Notes: generated from the sequence alone by a model not told the origin. DNA of 64,000 bases from Malachius bipustulatus (GCA_910589415.1 OU342637.1:29418162-29482161), one strand, 5' to 3'; counted from the first letter of the stretch, positions 1-13,372 are shown. Numbers and translations: made by a program.

Positions 1-2329
1 TGTGGAGAAGATGATTATTTTTAAGAAAAGGGGTGGACAATCCTAAAGGGGCGGAATCAAAGGTACATAGTTGTTTTTCAACCTTGACTTTTTTTCAACT
101 AAAGTGACATAAGACTTACGTTGTTTATGAAACAGTCCAAAAAATTGTTTTCTATTCCGACTACATCTCGAAAAGTTACTTGCAACGCAAACACAGGGTT
201 ATCCTAAGAAAACTGCGGAAAATTTCAGGGAGAGATTCTTCGGCTGATTCTGAGCAACAAATTTTATGTTAATATGGGTACACATGCACCATTTTTGAGA
301 TACTTTTTCAAAGAGTCCAAGAAATAATTTTATCAATATTTTGAAGATATCTCACGAACCGTTTGAAATATAAAACTGAATTTTTGTACATATCTCACCC
401 TTGATATTAGCAACAAGGTGGAGATTTTGGGGTTGCGTACCCTTTTTTTACCCAACACTAGTAAAGTTGGCATTTTCAAAAAAAATTTAAACCGGCAACG
501 TTTCCTACACAAAAAATGTACCTAAAAGGTAAAACTTCGGTTATTTGAAGATATCTCAGCATCCATTTGTGATATAGAACTCAGCTTTTGTCCACATCTT
601 GTCATTAATATTATCTACGTTTGCGGTCAAATCAATTTTTCATGTTATTAGTGAAACAAAAATTATAAAAAACTTATCAAAAACCAGTGATGTTTTAAAT
701 AAATAAATAAATAAATTAGGGTCAAAAAAATTGAAGTAACCCAAAAATCTCCGCCAAATGGAATCAAGCAATAATCAATAATCAAGCAGCTCTCAAAAAG
801 TGAATAATAATAATGATAAGACGTATATAGAGATCGTCAAAAAACGGAAGAAATAAATATTCTTTGACACCCTCTGTAAATCGAAAACGGTACATTTGGG
901 GACAAATAATAGGAACATTTCCCCTTTATTATTACTTCTAGGATAGGTTCAAAGTCCTTGTACTGAAGCTTGCGCTTATTGTACCCCTTTGGATAATTAT
1001 CTCATCGGTCCCATCTCCCGAAAAACATTTCCTCTTAGAATGAGTTAAGGAATCACACCTTTCATTTTCCGACACATGTTTTGAAACAGCCTGTATATTA
1101 GATGAGGAATCTTTTAATATAGCCATTAGTTAAACCAAATATGAAGTTGAGCCAATAATTTTAATATTACTCAACAATAGAATGAAATGAAAGCAAAAGG
1201 CGGTTGTTTGCCTCGTAAAAACCCGGTCAATATTCAATCAGAATGCTTTAATAAGTCTATGCAAAAATTCACTTTGCCTGTTTGTAACGTTTCAAAAATG
1301 CGGAAAAAACTAATAAAACCATCTGCAATAACAAAAATATCGGATATTTGTTTAATTTCATTCTTTTACAATGGAAATTTCCGTTTAACTGTAAAATATT
1401 CAAGGAAATTAGTTTCGGAATATTCAGTTTATGCATTGGGCTATGCGAATCGATAAAAATGAAAAAAAGTAAATTTCTGCTGCAAATCCTTAGTTGCTGC
1501 AAATCAGAAAGTTCACGGTTCTATGAGTCGAGTTTTCATAAAATCGGGCTACTACCTAATATAAGTAAATTATTCCGACCATACATATTCTGGTAATGAA
1601 AACATCTTCAACGTGGAGGTAACAGGCAATTTTGTCGCATCTACATTTAGTTATGTTACCGAGACGAGGATACAAATGAGAGGACTCCACGAGATTAACC
1701 TTTCCATCATCCACAAGATGATCACCACACTTGTTGATGTAGATCTGGTGAATTAGCCTCAAGGAGTATCAAGCATTGGTCCTCTTGAGCTATGAGACAA
1801 ATGACATGCATACGATCTTTCTCCGCTGAAGATAAAACTGTAAGTCAAACCTCGACTCAAACGAAGGTACCGAACTTGAACATATTTGAAAGATGGTCAA
1901 AGTCAAGGTCAAAGCAAAAATGTAAGATAATCGCTTCTATTACCGATCTAAGTTGAATAGATAGGGAGTATCGAGCTTTTAACTTCTCCACAACTTTGAA
2001 CAAAGTAGAGAGCAGCAGAACTGGTTCATGGTAATGTTCTGGAATCCAGGGACATAGCCCAAGAGTGACTTCTCTTCTATATGGTCAGATGAGCAGACAA
2101 TAGATCTTTTAGGTCGCAGTAACTTAATCACCCTCAAGATACAAATACAAATACAATGAGCAGACAAGAGAGCTTTGGTCAAACTTTCTGGCACATATTT
2201 TCAGAACAATAATAGGAACACTAATAATTGCTGGTGGATTGATAAAAACTTATAACTTAGAGTTATATGTATACAAAACCTTTACTGGTACCAGACACCA
2301 TAAAGGGTCAACGGTGGAGAAAAAGCAAC
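1..2329. other. Noncoding AT-rich stretch, no gene recognised
   Basis: Short open frames here are broken, low in complexity and match no family I recognise. The stretch may be a 5' intron of the NRAMP gene that starts its visible exons at 4186, since that gene must have upstream exons on the + strand. I looked for the conserved N-terminal NRAMP DPGN motif and did not see it here. Confidence 0.5.
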
Positions 2330-3140
2330 AATTGCCATGAATATTCTACGAGGCGTACGACAGGGATGTATCATCTCTCCATTAATAAAGAATCTGGACT
2401 CAGAAAAGATATTCAAGAAAGCCCTGGAAAGTTGTGAGTAGGTACCCGTAAACGCTGAACGTCTAATTAATATCCGCTATGTAGATGATATTGTCATATT
2501 TGCGGATAGTATAATAGAGATCCAACCAGCCAGTGGAAAAATTGAGTGAAGTGAGTGAACGATATGGACTACCAAAAGGTGAATGTCAACTAAACAAAAT
2601 TTATGGTCATAAGTAAAGAGAAGAAAGAAAACTACTAACTCTATTTATTACAAATATATACCAGTAGAGAGAGTATCCAAATTTACCTACCTGGGAATAT
2701 TAGTAAACGAACAGTGGGACCACTTAAAGGAAATCAAATGTAGAATATAAAAAGCAAGAGACGCCTTCATCAAGTTGTCTAAATTCAAAAGATGGAATCT
2801 GCACGTTGACGAAGGCAACACATTTTAAACTTGCTACTTGAGATGTGGCTCTACAGAAGAATCCTTAAGATATCATGGGTAGAATAGGGTGACCAACGAG
2901 AGCGTACTGGAGAGGATAGAAAAGAAACGAGGTGATGCACACGATTAAAAGAAGGAAAATAAAACATCTCGGACATTTACATAATGAGGAATGGCAGCAA
3001 ATACTGGCTAAAATTCATCTTCCAAGGGAAAGTGTTTGGGAGGAGAGGACCTGGATCGTGAAGAAAATCGTGGCTTCAAAACCTGAGGAGATGGTTTTTC
3101 AAAAACAACCACTGAACTGTTTAGGGCGGCAGTCAATAAA
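2330..3140 (+). pseudogene. Decayed LINE reverse transcriptase, C-terminal part
   Basis: In pieces of frame on the + strand the translation shows reverse-transcriptase blocks typical of insect non-LTR retrotransposons: RGVRQGCIISPL from 2349, then RYVDDIVIFAD near 2473 (the catalytic box with the YxDD aspartates), then KFTYLGILVNEQWDH near 2680 and RRILKISWVE near 2850. After a frame change comes KRRKIKHLGHLHNEE near 2947. Stops interrupt it (for example near 2439 and 2887) and at least one frameshift is needed, so it is a dead fragment. The 5' half of the element (endonuclease, N-terminal RT) is not visible. It probably sits in an intron of the NRAMP gene. The family is inferred from motif order; the exact LINE clade is uncertain. 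Confidence 0.75.
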
Positions 3141-3159
3141 ATCATCGAAAATATTCTTA

Positions 3160-3625
3160 AACATAAAAGAGAGAATAACGTTTTCGAAGATCAGTCTTCG
3201 TTTAAGAAACATTTCCAAAAATGTAGAAAAAAATGTAAAACTAACGCTGCTCTGAAAATGTTTCTTTTTTTGTTACTGAACAGCCAAAATCGAGAGTCAT
3301 TTATAAAATCGTATTTTAAACATAAAAAAAGAAGGAATAGGTAGTGTTTCTTATCAAACTTCATTTAAAAAATATTTCCATCTTCGGAACTATAAGAAAT
3401 GTTTTTGGAAATATTTCCTAAACGGGCCTGATCTTGGAAAACGTTATTCTCTCTTTTATGATTAAAATTGTATTTTATTATATAGATATGACTGCAGATT
3501 TTGGCTGCCAACTAACTAAAAAATTTTTTTTCACAACTTCCTTAGTTTTACATTTTTTTTGAAATATTTCCTAAACGCGGCCTGATATTGGAAAAAGTTA
3601 TTCTGTGTTTTGTGTTCAAAGTACG
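3160..3625. repeat. Short inverted and direct repeat cluster
   Basis: A block at about 3160-3226 (around GAGAATAACGTTTTCGAAGA) recurs inverted at about 3395-3465 (GGAAAACGTTATTCTCTC), and again in the same inverted sense at about 3550-3620. This is a fold-back arrangement, probably a MITE remnant. No coding potential is seen. Confidence 0.55.
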
Positions 3626-4185
3626 ATTTTCTACCTGACGTTCGATTTTACCAAACGCCCTGTATATCCTTGAATTCAAACACAATACCTACATTCTTAG
3701 AACTCAGAACTAACAGCCAAATTATTCATAAAGTACTTAAGAAAGTAATCTAATGAAAGTCGGCTTATAACAATTATTCAAGCAAACCATAATAATAATT
3801 ATATTATTGTCTAGGATTATTTCTATTTCAACATCTTATTACTGTCTGGTGAACTTGAAGTTGCACGTAGCTGATAAGAGAATATTTTACACGTTACAAA
3901 CAATATTTTAATCACTAAAGTCAAGTTTGAATATTGACTCATTATTTTGTTGATAAAAAATCAATAAATTACTCGAGCTTTAATTACGTAATAATAATTA
4001 TTTAATAAATAAAGATTCCATAATCAAAATATAATTTTCAAATTTAAAATTAAGAAGTTTGAACAGCTTGGGTATATGCTGCAAACTATTTACTGGAAGA
4101 GTTAAAAATTAACTTATCCCAAAAATTGATATTTGTTTTATTGTATTAAAAAAAAATCAATCTCAATTTTTATTTATTTTTACAG
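3626..4185 (+). other. Intron 5' of the first visible NRAMP exon
   Basis: AT-rich sequence with a pyrimidine-rich tract ending in TTTTTACAG at 4177-4185, a good splice acceptor. The upstream exon it would join is not in view. Confidence 0.6.
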
Positions 4186-4402
4186 GATTCCTCTATGGGC
4201 TGGATGTCTCATCACAATCGTTGACACGTTCACCTTCTTATTTTTAGACAAGTACGGTCTCAGAAAGCTGGAGATGTTATTCGCTTTCTTGATAACAGTG
4301 ATGGGAATATCATTTGGTTACGAATACATTGTTTCGGGACCGAGTCAACTCAGCGTGGCCAAGGGGCTTTTCATACCGTGGTGCGAAGGATGCGACTCAA
4401 AG
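4186..4402 (+). CDS. NRAMP exon A (IPLWAGCL...CEGCDSK)
   Basis: The acceptor TTTTTACAG ends at 4185 and the donor GTAACT begins at 4403. The first base completes a codon from the missing upstream exon, and the exon ends on a full codon. It encodes two membrane helices around [13 protein letters not shown], an almost invariant NRAMP block, then the loop [19 protein letters not shown]. Confidence 0.93.
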
Positions 4403-7400
4403 GTAACTTTTTGCCATTTTTATTTCAATTATAAAAGAAAAATTCCTAAGTCGATTTTCATTTTTCTGCCCATTAGGGGGGGGGGGGGGGTCACTGGTCA
4501 TTTAAATTCAAAATGGTCACTGTAGATACGAGGTGCGCATTAGTTCACCATTTTTAATTTTATGAAAAATATTTTTTTCTGTAATTTAAACCATGCACAT
4601 ACATGAAAGATACCAGATGAAAAGATAAAATAGGGCTTTGAAATAAAAAATCAGGATTTTCAGTTATTTATAACTTATAAATCAGACAATATGCTTTGTC
4701 CACTGAGTGTTGTCCGTTGTCATGCCACACTGATTCTGGCTAAACAATTTCATTTAATTCGATTTGATTCATACACGTATTTCTAAGTCGAACCAGATGT
4801 GGTATCGCAGTTCGTGTCAGTGGCGTGTGAATTGTTATATTATGATTAGAAATAGCATGTCACCTACCTGCTGGTTGACGTTTAAAAGAAAGCATAAAAC
4901 CTCCGTTTTCTGTTTCTGCAGTAAAATATCCTAGCAATTTAACAACACAAGACCACGTCCTAGGGAGTTCAATCGTTTCCCAGGCATTTTGTGTAATTTT
5001 TTGTGGTTCGTTGCGAGAATATATCTACACAGTCTGTTTTTTTTTAAACGTTAGAAAAACAGGGCAATAGATTTTTAGGCATTCACGCAATTAATAAGTT
5101 ACTCGTAATTCATCACATCGTACAATATCACAGGTAATTTTACTAATTTTGTATTAAAAACGTTTCAAATAACAAACCTCATTAGTATATTTAGCGCTGT
5201 CACTGTCAACTGACGGTAGCCAATGAGCTGGACGACAATCTTATCGTCTCAATCTAAGCGTATCAAGACGCGAGTCGTACTTCCGTCTCACTCTTGCTCA
5301 TCTTTTTAGAATTGCTGACGATTCAAACGTATTTCTGGCAATACGTCCTAATTTAACTCGATTGATATGCAATGCAATAGAAGGAGTAAGAAACATAACG
5401 AGATAATGTATCCTTAGTTATCACAACAGACAACACTCAGTGTAAAGAGTATATCCAGGGTTTGTCAGTTAAAATAACAAAGTAGGTGTCAATTTCCAGT
5501 ATTTCTGGAAGCACGGCCGTCTTGAATATATTTTATTTGGCTTTTTCATTGGTCACTATGTTCTTAATTTTTTTTTTTTGGCTCTTGGACCAGAAGGGGC
5601 TAAGATATGGCAGGGTGTCCACCTCAACGAGACCGGGGGAAATGTCTTTCTCGATTTTTTCTGATAATTCAAAAAATATCGATCGTAGAGAAAAAACTGT
5701 AATAAACAAAGTTGTAGGAAATTGAATTTCCTATAAGTTAAGTTACTCTTACTTTACAAACGAATTGAAAATGGCTGAATTAGTCTAGAAAAACATATTT
5801 TCATAAAATCCAAAATGGCGGACTGATGCGCACCTCCGGGTTTGGTCGCTATTTTCAATTTAGGCTACCAGTGATCTCCCCTAATCGGTAGAATAAGGAA
5901 GATCGACAATGGTATTTTCCCTCCATTATCTACCTTCGGATATGAAGGAAAACGGAATTTTCCTTCATATCGAATGAACCTAACGTACTATTAGCGTTGT
6001 CCATTAACTTTCCAAACTTTGACGAATTGACCATTACAAGACTCTCTTTGTTTTGAAGTAAATTTGAAATAAGGGTTAACAAATTTCGGATCTGACATCA
6101 TGCAAGAGAACTTCGAACGTAAGCGATTGGCTATATCAATAGTCAATGCACTTGTTTATTAGCCAAAACCATCATAGAAAGCACCGAATGCAAATTGGGG
6201 TAAGCAATTTGAGGATGCATAGTTGTAACCGCGAATGTATCTGATAACAAATGTCACACCCGGTAAATGATACTTGCACTGTGAACGCGAATTGAATTTA
6301 CCACAAATGACACATTGAAGCAAATTACCTACTACAATAATTGACAGCAATTTATTACAACGCTCGGCATTAAAACGTTCCGTTGCATACAGGCCAAGAG
6401 GTGAAGAACTTATTTATTTTATTTCATAGATTGATTTAACAAGCCACCCAGACTTGGAGGATGAACCAATTTTTAGGTGGAGCTTGACAAAATTGACAAA
6501 ATGTAGTTAGAGAAAAAATGTCATACGATTTTTTAAATCGAGACATATCTAGCACGCCGAAAACAATATAATATCATAACAAACGAGGGTTGTCAAGGAG
6601 TTGCAATTGCTTGTTTGTTGTGTTAATGTTTCCTCCAACCACCTTAACTAGTAATAGGGGTCCCTTTCAGTTCATATCCCTTTCAAAACCGTCTGCCGTC
6701 TCTTTTTTCCTCTCCCACACTGAAATTGTAATCATTCTAATCAACCAGCTCCGATGGAAAAGAAAAAAACAAGCCGCTGTTCGCCGACGACAAGGCTGTC
6801 CCGTCTGAACTCTGGCACCGTCGCCAAGTGGCACCATACCATTAGAATTTTCAAAATTTACCTCGAAACACTCATATGCGACCTATTGGGCGTTGTTTAT
6901 CACGAGTCTGGGGCAAAATAAGAAATCGGTGGATTTGTGGTATGACCTCTCCAGAAAGTCATTTTCTGCGGCGACAATGGAACCTCTCAATTGGGAGACT
7001 TTCGTTGGAATCTACTCGGTCGAATGTGCCTGATTGCAAAATAACTCTTTTTCCTGGAACGCTAACTTGAGATTAACAATTTATTTACACCAAATGATGC
7101 TTGAAGCGAAGTAAGGGATCCGAGAACTAAGGACTCCTGTACACCTTGGTTTACTTGCGAGGAGCGCCATCAACTGTTTCTTGAAGATATATGGCTGAGA
7201 TCTTCAAAGTCTCCTTTCACTCATTATTCCTATACACAAATCTTTGTAAAAAGTTGATATTGGCACAGCAAAGACGTCATTCAACGTCTTCTATCATTAC
7301 CGACCAGATTTACGCGAACATCGAGTGAATACTGAAAGAGACAATTATGTCATTTTGCATGTTGCGCATACTCGAAGGTTGACTTGCTGCCTCTCAGAAA

Positions 7401-9942
7401 TAGAGGAAGAATCGCATTCTTCATATCATTCATCTGTTATTTTAACAACAGCTGTGGCTATAAACTATAAATAAATCTATCACCCAAAACCGTGATAAGA
7501 TAAGCGTCAATTAAAATGACTTAAAATGTCAATGATCGCAAAATAATAATATTATATGGCAATGGGCGAGAATGAGTAATGACCTCTTTGGAAGAACCGT
7601 AATTTTAATCGATACATCGACTGAGAAAGTAACTGACATTGACCGATATCATTGCCAGTATCGGTCAGTACTTTAGCCATATAGATAAAAGTTAATCAAA
7701 AATTGTCGAATATTAGCCAACGACGTCTGTAAAAAACGGAGAAGCCAAAACTACAAAAGATATAAGGAACCAAAATAATACGATGAGTAATGCATAATAG
7801 TGAAGTACAAAAACAAGGAAGTAACAGAGAATTGTAAATAAATTTGGGGTAAAGTTGCCAAATCACATTTATAGAATACAACTCTTTGCCCTTTGTGCGA
7901 CTTTGTGACCGGCTTGCGTGTAGGCAATTAAAAATTGTAATAATTGGTGCATAGGGTAAAAGGTTTATTAATAATCATAAGTATGATAAACTAGGATAAC
8001 AGGAGCATAGAGAACGTGTACTTACGATTTATCCAGATGCTGCACTGCACAAGTAGTTAATTGATGAACATTTCTTTAGAACGGTTTCACTTGCTTGTCT
8101 GGCATCTCGGTGAATATTCTTCTCTGGGCGTTGGGATGTCCCTTAACGATTGATGCTGTCTGCTTCCAACACTCTTGATAAATGATGATATAAAACGCTG
8201 ATCTGCATGATCACCTGCAACATTTCTAACATTAGATATAATTAGATCATATAGATCTCATTATAAAAACAAGCAAAAAATCAGATAAAAGAAACGAACG
8301 GCAAATAGTTTTTCTGACAACTTCGACGGCTTATCAACGACGAGCCATAAAAGGCCGGCTGCCAATCCAACAAGTCAGTCGAGCGCTGGTCGATGACAAG
8401 GGAACGACTCGCTACTCTACCTAGAGTGCTGATCGGAGCCCCTACCCCCTATTTCCTATCAGCAAGCTGAGCCGATAAAAAACTCCTTACCTTGGCGAAT
8501 GTGTTGAATCCCTGAGTACCAGTTCTGTATTCTGCTGGGTGCAATGAAGCCGCAAAAAAATGCCATAGGGAAACTCCACGATAGCGCCGGGACAGTAATA
8601 CTGCTATACAATAATACTTCCTAAAAATTCCCAGTTGTCTTTACCATTACTTTTATTTCTAGGTTTTACTTCAAGCAGTAGGTGTGATAGGAGCTGTAAT
8701 AATGCCCCACAATCTCTACCTCCATTCCGCTCTGGTCAAGTCTCGAGATATCGACAGGAAACGACCAGAAAAGCTCACAGAAGCTCGGATGTACTATTTT
8801 ATCGAAAGCTCCCTAGCGTTACTGTGCAGTCTAATTATCAACATCTTCGTGGTAGCAGTGTTCGCTTACGGGTTGTTCCAGAAAACTAACAGAGAATTGG
8901 TAGGTAGACAACGACTCTAAATATTTTTACCCAATTATATAAACCAGTAATTCTTTAACTTTTTGCAGTTGAATAGCTGCCCAAATGGTACCATGCATGA
9001 TAGAGCAGTGGAAGTCTTTCCTACAGTAAGTAGCGTTCCGAATAAATCATGACAGAAAAGAGAATATTCAATAACAAAAGCATTTCAGGAAGGGCCAGAT
9101 GCAGATGCATACGTAGACGCGGACATCTACAAAGGTGGCATCTTTCTAGGGTGCATCTACGGCTCAGCTGCGATGTACATTTGGGCCATCGGTATCCTAG
9201 CCGCGGGTCAGAGCTCAACAATGACCGGAACCTACTCTGGTCAGTTCGCCATGGAAGGTTTCCTCAATCTTCGCTGGTCTCGATGGAAGAGGGTGCTCTT
9301 CACCAGGTCGATCGCAATGGTGCCTACGTTTCTCACCGCTTTCTACAGCTCTCTACAGGAGTTGACCAGCATGAACGATTTCCTCAATGCGATCATGAGT
9401 CTTCAGCTTCCTTTTGCCATTATACCAACTATTGCGTTTACTAGTAATCCGAAGATTATGGGGGAGTTTGTTAATGGGATGTAAGTTTTATTATAGCATC
9501 TTCTGGTATTTGTTTTTTTTTTTTTTTGTAACCAAAATTGTCATGAAAATTTCCGATATAAAATCCTAGAAATGACAAAACCGTCACTAGGATAATTTTT
9601 TTTATGTACCTGAATAATAATTTAAATTATTTTTTCATTTTCAGAGCATTCAAAATAGTCTCCATAATTTTGAGCATCGTGATAATTGGTATCAACATAT
9701 TTTTCGTCGGATCGACGATATCGGGGATGGATTTATCATCAGGAGGTTTAATAGGAGTATACCTTGTAGCAGCCTGCTATGCGTTATTTTGTTTGTATTT
9801 AGCTTTGCATTTATATATTTCTCTAGGAAACAAAAGTATAGAAAATAAAGATTTTATACAGAAGTATGTAATGGTAGGAGAAATGAATAAACCGAAGGTT
9901 CCAGCTTACGCTTTTGATTTATTATTCTGGATATTTATCTAG
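4186..9942 (+). CDS. NRAMP/Malvolio-type divalent metal transporter, C-terminal five exons (partial gene)
   Basis: The spliced exons 4186-4402, 8663-8899, 8969-9025, 9089-9480 and 9645-9942 join in one frame to about 400 residues ending in TAG. The protein matches the NRAMP (SLC11; Drosophila Malvolio, vertebrate DMT1) family: proton-coupled Fe2+/Mn2+ symporters of endosomal or plasma membranes. Diagnostic segments in order are [20 protein letters not shown], the metal-site helix [17 protein letters not shown] (the MPH motif of TM6), and the conserved transport signature [19 protein letters not shown] between later helices. Several more hydrophobic helices follow. An extracytosolic loop with an NGT glycosylation sequon is split over two exons. 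All junctions are GT-AG with consistent phases. Family members are about 550 residues, so roughly 150-170 N-terminal residues, including TM1 DPGN, are missing upstream. The tail after the last helix is short. I leave the symbol blank because orthology to malvolio is inferred. Confidence 0.93.
4403..8662 (+). other. Large 4.26-kb NRAMP intron with repeat debris
   Basis: This intron separates exons that encode adjacent parts of one protein. It contains a 12-base G run at about 4477-4488 and a MITE-like CAGGGTGTCC end near 5611. I recognise no second gene, and the open frames inside it (for example 5486-5725, 6590-6808) are short and match nothing. Confidence 0.7.
8663..8899 (+). CDS. NRAMP exon B ([17 protein letters not shown]...)
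   Basis: 79 codons in phase 0 between the acceptor TTTCTAG and the donor GTAGGT. It carries the TM6 MPH motif ([17 protein letters not shown]), whose methionine and neighbours line the metal site in solved NRAMP structures, and the following helix [23 protein letters not shown]. Confidence 0.95.
8969..9025 (+). CDS. NRAMP exon C (19-codon micro-exon)
   Basis: A 57-base exon between TTTTTGCAG and GTAAGT, phase 0 at both ends. It encodes [19 protein letters not shown], the extracytosolic loop with an N-G-T glycosylation sequon. It is too short for ORF callers and is supported by frame continuity on both sides. Confidence 0.85.
9089..9480 (+). CDS. NRAMP exon D (transport signature exon)
   Basis: Starts after TTTCAG with [17 protein letters not shown] and ends two bases into a codon before GTAAGT at 9481. 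It encodes helix [20 protein letters not shown], the family signature [19 protein letters not shown], and [20 protein letters not shown], all strongly conserved in metazoan NRAMPs. Confidence 0.95.
9645..9942 (+). CDS. NRAMP terminal exon E
   Basis: Starts after CATTTTCAG; its first base completes the codon begun at 9479. It encodes two hydrophobic helices ([20 protein letters not shown] and [20 protein letters not shown]) and a short polar tail, with TAG at 9940-9942. No canonical AATAAA signal is obvious just downstream. Confidence 0.9.
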
Positions 9943-10829
9943 AAATCCCTTAAAAGATAGAATTTATAAACTGTGCATAGGATAAACTAGAAGTACAATA
10001 ATTTGTGCATACTCATACTACATACTCGTATTATGTATGCATAATGTGTACAATATGCGGATGCACTTATAGGAACTATAAATGCAACTTCCAGTATTCA
10101 ACTTAATCAAGAAAGTTGATTAGTAACTTCTAGCCTTCTAGCAGTAGCAGTAGGTAATAATATTTCTGGCTTTTAGCTACATTGTTGCAGTTCGTATCTC
10201 AACTTCATAATATGAGCTTTATTGAAAGCCAAAGAAAATTAGTGAGTATAGTCCTTGTTAACAGTAGTTTAACTTGCTTATAGCACAACTTAAATATGAA
10301 TCCTCGGTATGTAAATTTTGTGCTTTTAGCTCTCAAATACTGTTAGTAAGGGGTTTATTGTCTGATTTATGACGAATCTACGACGAAACTTAATTATGAC
10401 GAACAGAAATTCTTTGATATTTAAAATTATAAAACTTCTTGATTGATATTATAATCTCGATTATAATACACTAGGGGCTGATTGTTCGTACGAAAAATTA
10501 ATCTGTGATTAGTAAGCTATAGTTAAAAGTTGAATATAACTTTCAATTGCGTTGTACAAAACATGCAAAAGTAGCGCTTAGCGAATCTAAAAAAAAAAAA
10601 CAAAACGGCGGCAATTTTTTCCACAAAAAAAAACTGTAACTTGATTTTTTTGTTTTGCGATAACTTAAAAACCAGAAGAACTAGAGGAAAATATTCAAAA
10701 GACAAAATGCTCTCTATAAAATTATCTACAACTTTGTTTATTACACTTTTAGCGACACAATCAACGGTTTGGGAGGAAAATCTGTCACAAAGACTGTCAA
10801 TTATAATCTAAGATCCGGGATTAGAAATA
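9943..10829. other. 3' flank of the NRAMP gene, no further gene seen
   Basis: AT-rich sequence likely containing the 3' UTR and then intergenic DNA. Nothing in either strand resembles a coding region. Confidence 0.5.
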
Positions 10830-11845
10830 CAGGATGTATCATAAATGTACCGACAAACTTTTAGGGGAAGTAGGGGGCGTCGGGGCTTTTTTTTCAAATC
10901 AAACTTTTTTCCCCCCAATAAACATTTCCCAAAAACGCTTCGTTTTCAAGATACAGGGTGTCAAATTAAAAAAAAAAAAAAAACAGTTTTTGGTTATAAT
11001 TCGTGTAAGTTTGAACCGATTTTGATTAAACTCAGAAACAATAAACAAAGATCTTCAATTTTGCTATTTCAGGTTTTGTAAGCTATTTTTCTTTTTTTCT
11101 CCTGCCCCCCCCCCCCCCAATCTTTCACATCATTGAATTTATGGAAAATACAAAAACCTTATTCAATAGTCCCTGAATTTTAGATCAAAAGAGTATTCTT
11201 GAGTTTTTTCATTTCCTCGGGCAATGTCACAAATCATTTAGGTATGTGTCAGATGACTTTTAATGAAATCAAAAATTATTATTATTTTGGAATGTAAATG
11301 ACCCAACATTATCTTAGAAAACTTCAAATATTCAACAAAAGTATGAAAAAACTAAATACATTTTTGTTCTAGCATGCAGGCTATTGAATAGTGTGGTGTA
11401 TCTAATTAATTACTGCAGACACACATTCTAATAATAATTATAATTTTAGTTCCAGAGGAAAATAAAATATAACAGCAGTCCCCATTAATATAACTTTATT
11501 ATCCCAGTTGAAAATATATCATGATCTCGAAATTCATATTAAAAATAATTCACCTCCTTATCACAGGATTCACAAAAACTCCAGATAATAATTTAAATAT
11601 ACTACAAATAGGTATCGTTTTTGTATTAGCAATAAAGTCAGTAGCGGAAAAGATAGGAAGAAAAAAGTGGGAAAAAACCTGAAACCAGTGGAAGACATCT
11701 ACAAAACCTGAAATAGCAAAATTAAAGATCTTCGTTTGTTTATTGTTCATACAAAAGCGTTTCATCAAAAGCGGTTCAACTTTAAACGGTATTTACATTT
11801 TTATTAATTCCATTGGCGTAGAATTTCAAAAGGTGTGAAGCATTA
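10830..11845. mobile_element. Fold-back (MITE-like) element
   Basis: The arm at about 11018-11083 (containing AAGATCTTCAATTTTGCTA) recurs inverted at about 11702-11768. Close upstream is a CAGGGTG-type motif (about 10963), and at 11811-11873 lies a small hairpin built on ATTGGCGTAGA / TCTACGCCAAT. There is a C run of about 14 at 11105-11119. No transposase is seen, so any mobility would be in trans. Confidence 0.55.
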
Positions 11846-12329
11846 AAAACTCATGATCTACGCCAATGAATTAACGTCATGAGTAATTTTAGTATTGCAC
11901 TTTTTGTCCCATAAAACCATAACGTCATACCAAATTTCATCAAAATCGCTTCAGCGGTTTAGCTTTCATAGTCAAATAACAAGATAATTAAGTTTACTTG
12001 AACCGACTTGGTTTCACCCCGAGAAATATTTGGTAGTGAGCTGTAAATTCGTTTCAGAGACTAAAGTATTTAAAGAAACTCTCACCTCACGTTTCTGCTG
12101 TCCTGAGGATGGGTTCATAGTCCGGAACCTGTCGATAAACTATTTCGAGCATGCGCCGGAGTAACGTTGTAACTTTATTTTCCGCTGCAGTAGTTCTTTC
12201 CACCAAAGCATTAAATGTTGCATCATTTACCTGGAATCATATTTAAATAATATTTTAGAATTAGAAATCTCAAACTGGAAATTTTTCATTCAATATCGTT
12301 GTAAGATGCATTTACAAAGATGCATTATA
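11846..12329. other. Noncoding, no feature recognised
   Basis: Intergenic AT-rich sequence between two fold-back elements; I see nothing in it. Confidence 0.4.
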
Positions 12330-12973
12330 CAGGGTGTCTGGGAAAATGTGGGAAATCTCTCGGAATCAGATAGAACATTAAAAAAAAAGATGACAAGTTC
12401 CCATAATTTTTTTTCCTAGCGGCCCCCCTACGGAGATACGGTCTCCTAAAGGACGCCACCGGAAATCAATTTTTCTAGAATAACTTTTAAACTACTTGAT
12501 TAAATTTAATGAAAATTTGATATATTAAACAGTAGTAAAGACGTCTTAAAATACTGCCCCTGAAACATAAATTAGCTTGTTCAGTTTACCAGGGGCGGAC
12601 TAGGTTGTACCGGGTGTCCCAACACTAGTGTCCACCCCCTAAATCGAGCTTAATTTTAAAGATAAAAAATTGAAACTTTGAGGATTTATGTACTTGATAT
12701 AGGACCACGGAATGGCATAATTAGTTTCATTTAAAAACATTTTTAATATATTTTTAATAATCACCTTTTTCATGAGTCCATACTACGACACTGTCCAGTG
12801 CAGGTTCATTGTGCCGGCTAGCCCAGCAAGAGCCGTCCTTCTATTTATTTTGGCCTCATTTACTTTGTCATAAAACTTTATTGTACCTACCGTTTTCAGA
12901 TAATATTGATTATATTGTTCAGATTATATTGTCTACCTGTCATTGCTATAAATTATTATATTTTATTTAATTA

Positions 12974-13372
12974 ATGCTTACATTTTCAACACCCTGTATG
13001 ATAGGGAGTAAAAAAAAAAACACAAGGAGTTAAAAAAAACAACTTTGGATACGTTGAACATTAAGCTACAGAAAAGGTACTCTTGTTCCTTGTCCATAAA
13101 ATGAACCGTTTTCGAGAAAAAATAATAAAAAAATTATAAATGTTTTATTTCATAATCAATAAAAAATTTCATAAGTGGGTTCAACAATCGTAGTTCTAGT
13201 ACAATGTAATAGAAATGAAACATTAATTCTTTTATTATTTTTTCTCGAAAACGGTTCATTTTATCGACAAGGAACAAGAGTACCTTTTCTGTAGCTTAAT
13301 GTTCAAAGTATCCAAATTTGTTTTTTTTTTACTCCTTATCGTACCTACAGGGTGTTAAAAATGTAAGCATTA
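12974..13372. repeat. Central long palindrome inside the MITE nest
   Basis: The left arm at about 12974-13137 (CATTTTCAACACCCTGTA, then a gtactcttgttccttgtc block) is repeated inverted at about 13222-13372. The spacer is under 90 bases, so a transcript would form a stem of about 150 bp. It has CACCCTG/CAGGGTG motifs near its ends. Confidence 0.7.

Noticed and set aside
4133..4185. Met at 4133 as the start of the NRAMP fragment
   Set aside because: The bases before 4186 are an intron end (pyrimidine tract plus ACAG), and NRAMP homology begins exactly at the acceptor.
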